Assembly (NCBI GenBank): GCA_013399305.1
Contig: VXAI01000065.1
Coordinates: forward strand, 4,014,092 to 4,078,091
Source of the DNA: Rostratula benghalensis
Lineage: Eukaryota; Chordata; Aves; Charadriiformes; Rostratulidae
Length of the DNA: 64,000 nucleotides
Direction: 5' to 3'
The position numbers and the translations under genes are program-made. Of this stretch, positions 60,141 through 64,000 are shown in pieces. How positions within the stretch are numbered: position 1 is the stretch's first letter; each line of letters starts with the position of its first letter. The notes beneath the pieces are model-generated. The model was not told the origin of the DNA. It was given only the letters and a program-made list of their open reading frames with translations, and made no database searches.

Positions 60141-62377
60141 CAAACAGATTCTTGTTACCTGGCTTCAATTTTCATGCTGCAGTGCCTTTTCCTAAAGATA
60201 TTGCAGAAGCTGTTTCTTTTTCTACATATATCCAACACATACAAATATATTTATGGTTGCCTACAAGCTTCTCAGCCTGCCCCACTCCTTCTTAGATTAA
60301 TTTTCTAGACACTTCCCTAAAATTAAATCTTACCGCTGTGAGTTTAGGCATTAGCCCATATTAATCCAAGGTCAGCTTTATTTTATTTCCCACTTTTTTC
60401 TCCTGCCTGAAACTTCACATCTCTTTCATGGTACTTCTACTAATAACGACTCTCTATATAGCAACATTTGCTATTTCATTAGCAACTTGATTATACCTGT
60501 GACATGGTTACAAGGGTGTTTTAATTAAGATTATATTGAACATAACCCCCCTTGATATTTCTGTTGAACAATACCCCAAATCTATAGTTCTATAGTTATC
60601 ATCTTCATTTGGCCCGTGAACCTAAAAAAAACAGATTGTGAAAATAGTTACAGTCAAGCCTGTTCCTTACTTGCAGAAAATACATGGGCTTGCTAAATTA
60701 AGTGATAGATCTCCTTTGTTTTGTTAAAGATTGTAACTACTGAATTGTGCAATTTTCACTTTTGTGTCCTTACTGACTGCTTTCACAGTACAGTTCTGCA
60801 GGAAACCTCCAAGCTTTGTCTACCAGTGATCTAAGCATCTGGCAGAGACTTTTGGTATGGCTTTGATACAGATAATTACATAGATAATTTCCATGGAGAT
60901 ACAGGAGAAACAACTTTACACTTGTATATTGACCTGTACTGAACAGTTTCTGCTCTTTTCATTTCTCATATCTCAACCAACTTTTTTCCCCCAGAGAAAT
61001 ACAAAAGGACATGAAAGAATCCAGACTTTTGCCTCCATCACTCTCCTTCTTGCAGGAACAGCCCAAAAAATACAGATATGACCCTTCTGGGTCTCAAGAT
61101 ATCCTTCACCATCCCATGCCAAACAGCACAGCTGCCAATATATTTTATCCCTTGAAAGCTTACACAATTCTGTAGAAAATGTGATGTCTGGACTCTAAGT
61201 CCAACTCATCCAGGACCCTAAACCTGCATTAAGGCTAAATAACCTTTGGCTTCTCTCTATCTTCTTCCATGGTCCCCCAAATCCTTGAAACAATTGTTAT
61301 ATACAATATATGTTTTCAACATTCTTCACCCCTCAGTTTGAGGCTAGGAGTTCAGGGAGCACAGGATAAACTCAATTCTGGTTGTCTCTCCTAGAACAGA
61401 GGCAGTGACTGAAAACACCGTTCTTTGGGAACACAGTATAAAAGCTCCATTAATATCCCATTTCCTCTCCTGGAAACAATTTCATTTAATAATTGAAGGA
61501 GACAGGAGTTGCTTATTACAGATTTCTAAACAAACCTTTTATTTTTACTTTGACGGTTTGAACTAAGACAGGTTATTCATTTTATGTTGTCCGCTCCCAG
61601 GAGCCACAAAGAAGGATCTTTTTCACCACACTTTCAAATGAGAATACCGTATAAGAAAAATGGTGGAGCCAGTTACAGTTTAGCATTCGTCAAGCTGATG
61701 GGAAATAATTCAGAGTAAAGGAATATACTTGCAGACTGGGAACACATTACCAAATTAAATTAATCCAGAGTTTTTCTGCTATATTTCTTCCAGATAATTC
61801 TTCCAGAATGTTGGTAATTCCATATCCACAAGTGAAAAACTTTCTCCCTCACAATGCTCATCCTCTTTCTTTGACCGTGATCATTCTTACACTTAGAGAA
61901 GCTCTTGCTTCATTTGCTTCCCTCTGAACATTACTATTGATATATGTTAAATGTAACATGTTCAAGCCAGCATTCTATACAAAAGGGGCTCATTTAACTG
62001 GTGCCAGGAGTAAAATGGTAACTGGCTTTATTGGAAAACAAAGACACATAGACAAACCATGTTCATACTTTTGTTTCTTGTTCCTTCTCACCACCCTGAG
62101 AACTGAAATTCAGGAGACCAGGATTCAGAATTTACTTTTCTGCCTCTGGGGGGGGGTGGGAAAGGACAGCAGAGAAAGCATAGTCTGTTCATCCTTCCCT
62201 GAATCTGCTGTGGCCCATGCAAAGAAAACCGTGGTTACAAAAAAGCAGCATGTTTTTTCAGAAGTTACAGAAAAAAGCTACAGAGTTTTAGCTTAGAAAG
62301 TTTCACACAAGTTAACAGATCTGTAATATTGTTTCTTCCATCATATTGTCAGACTGTAGCCACACAATACAAAACAC

Positions 62378-62403
62378 AAAAAAAAAAAAAAAAAAAAAAA
62401 AAA
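62378..62403. repeat. 26-A homopolymer
   Basis: An uninterrupted A run preceded by a CACAATACAAAACAC segment and followed by TAAAGCC. It may be a simple repeat or the tail of an unrecognised retroposed sequence. No body with a target-site duplication was identified. Confidence 0.85.
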
Positions 62404-63263
62404 TAAAGCCATTAAAACTTAAATGCCTCATGTGAAGGACATGGAAGGTCTCTGGCTTGACTAACTGCAACAAGGAATTCTCAAAGCAACAGAGTTACTT
62501 CATCCAGATTTTGTACAGGTATGTGGCTTATGTGCCCTGTGCATCTTTTCACTTGTTCCCAAAGCTCCACTCCAGGAATATCTTCCAGCTTCTTGCTCAG
62601 CAGGATAACCAGTCAATCTCCCACATTTCTAAGCAAGTTGCCTGTCTTTCACTGGTGCCACTAATTTGGGTCTGTCCTCCCCTCCACAGGCTATCAATTT
62701 TCAAGCTGTATTTTAATATGGAAAAACTTTACATGCTTAAGACTCCCTTATCTTTTGTCAAGTTTGGCTGAAACTGGCAGGCTTTCACATGAATATGTAA
62801 AAATGAAAAGAAGCTTTGGTCCTTAAGGAAAGCAGTAAAGCTTACCTCTTTCTTCTAGTGAGCCGTGCTGGTTACGGTTTACTTATGTACTGTTATAGCA
62901 CCTAAATTCATCTGTTCCCTCTGAAGTTGATCCCCTGCTTTTCTGCTCTTTGCTTACCATAAAAATTCCTTTAACAAAGCATTTGTATTCTCATCATCTT
63001 TTGAGTTATGCTGTTTTTCCTTTCATATTCTACAAATTAATGTTTTCCCACAACAGGCCCTAATATGTACCACGTGTATGAGGACAAAATTCCCAGAGGC
63101 TAGGAGCTTGTTCAACTTGTGAGAGTTTACTTGGCACCTACATTTTTCCTTGGTTGAGTCAGCTGTTGCAGTAAATTAAGAATACATTTAACCCCTTAGG
63201 TCTTGAAGTTAGGCCACAACCAGAAAAATGCCACTGTGGAAAGGCATCTGGGCACCCATTATT

Positions 63264-63309
63264 AACCAAAAACAAGCAAAAAAAAACCCAACCCAATCAA
63301 ACCCCCAAA
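63264..63309. repeat. A-rich/CCAACC low-complexity block
   Basis: AACCAAAAACAAGC followed by nine A, then CCCAACCCAATCAAACCCCC. It belongs to the same class as the blocks at 5805, 46225 and 46614. Confidence 0.7.
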
Positions 63310-64000
63310 CATGAATCACCTTGTTCCAAGTCATGCACCTAATCAGTACAAGAGTCAAGAACACATGCAGGGACTGCAGACCACCATTAAAACATAGCTC
63401 TATCCACCAGAAACTTCCATTTTGCAAGACCTTACAAAGTTGAACCTGAATCTAGCCCCACACTCAGAATTCCCAAAAGGCAAAAGTAAATCAACAAAAA
63501 TAATCTGTGAACTTTCACACACATCTGCCCCTAAACTGCTTTGAATATAACATGCCTCCTAGGCAGCAGTTACCTGACATTTTCTACCAGTCCTTTGCAA
63601 GTGAGATAAAGCTCGGGGATGTATCACACAGCCACATTCACACATTTGTCATTCTGGGTATTATTAAGCATTAGTGATCAACAGTAATAATTTTGGATAT
63701 GGCAGATTTGTATGCGATATTTTTTTCAAAGAAAAGATAACAAACCTATTGTCACGGTATGACAAGGGTTCCCAAAAGAATCCAAAAAGAAAGAGGGAAG
63801 ACTTTAAAAATAATCACAAAATGTTTAGCATATGAGTTCTTTGAACAGTTCACAATTTGTTTTATTACTAAAACAATGAATCGAGAACAATGAAGCATTA
63901 ACTTTAAGAGGCCTGGATAATTCCCATCAGTGGAATGAGGCCATAGCCAATAGATATATTACAGTTGGGTATTCTTACACAAATTATACAGGGTTAATGG

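Larger units (their letters stand above)
43684..64000 (-). other. MLLT3: MLLT3 large intron upstream of exon 3 (partial)
   Basis: At least 20 kb of intron; the exon with the first half of the YEATS domain was not found on the minus strand, so it lies above 64000. Contents seen: A- or T-rich low-complexity blocks (46225, 46614, 49966, 63264), a tight inverted repeat at 53841-53871, a small CpG-rich patch at 56960-57180, a CR1 piece at 58452-58660, an LTR remnant at 60084-60140 and a 26-A run at 62378-62403. A large first or second intron is typical of MLLT3. No embedded gene was recognised. Confidence 0.75.

Noticed and set aside
63752..63772. Short inverted repeat TTGTCA...TGACAA
   Set aside because: A six-base stem is expected many times by chance in a window of this size.
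43684..64000. Search for the MLLT3 exon with the first half of the YEATS domain
   Set aside because: No minus-strand segment resembling GFTHDWMVFVRG or its flanks was found, so the exon is taken to lie outside the window.

Overview
The window looks like a bird genome, probably Neoaves. It carries CR1 non-LTR retrotransposon pieces ending in the avian ATTCTATG-type tail, avian-style endogenous retrovirus LTRs, and AT-rich intronic DNA with few CpGs. No bacterial-style gene organisation is present. The species cannot be fixed from the sequence.

The only gene I can support is MLLT3 (AF9, the YEATS-domain subunit of the super elongation and DOT1L complexes). It lies on the minus strand and runs the full width of the window. 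Both ends of the gene are outside: exons 1-2 lie above 64000, and the exons for the C-terminal ANC1-homology domain lie below position 1. From 5' to 3' of the gene, the exons inside are: 43601-43683 (YEATS, human exon 3), 39748-39891 (end of YEATS, human exon 4), 25603-25722 (an extra 120-bp phase-0 exon, see below), 16201-16818 (the large Ser/Lys-rich exon, human exon 5), 6552 to about 6623 (serine-rich exon, its 5' part lost in an assembly gap), 1863-1995 (acidic exon) and 725-824 (Ser/Asp exon). Splice sites and reading phase agree at every junction that can be checked.

The most interesting observation is the exon at 25603-25722. Its 40 residues, starting IMVMSDG and ending SSHGPK, match the linker that follows the YEATS domain in the paralogue MLLT1/ENL (VMVMPEG ... 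PSHGSK as recalled). The canonical human AF9 protein does not have this segment. The bird gene therefore appears to keep, or alternatively splice, an ancestral ENL-like module. In the same linker the serine tract is only 8 residues, against about 40 in human AF9.

The rest is intron. The 14-kb intron between 25.7 and 39.7 kb is rich in mobile elements: five CR1 pieces, a short CR1 tail and an ERV LTR composite. The introns also hold a solo LTR next to a CR1 tail at 18.8-19.5 kb, a CR1 piece at 11.1 kb, a CR1 piece at 58.5 kb, an LTR fragment at 60.1 kb, an exact 37-bp tandem duplication, a strong G-quadruplex motif, a tight hairpin and two N gaps. No tRNA, rRNA, CRISPR array or second protein-coding gene was recognised.
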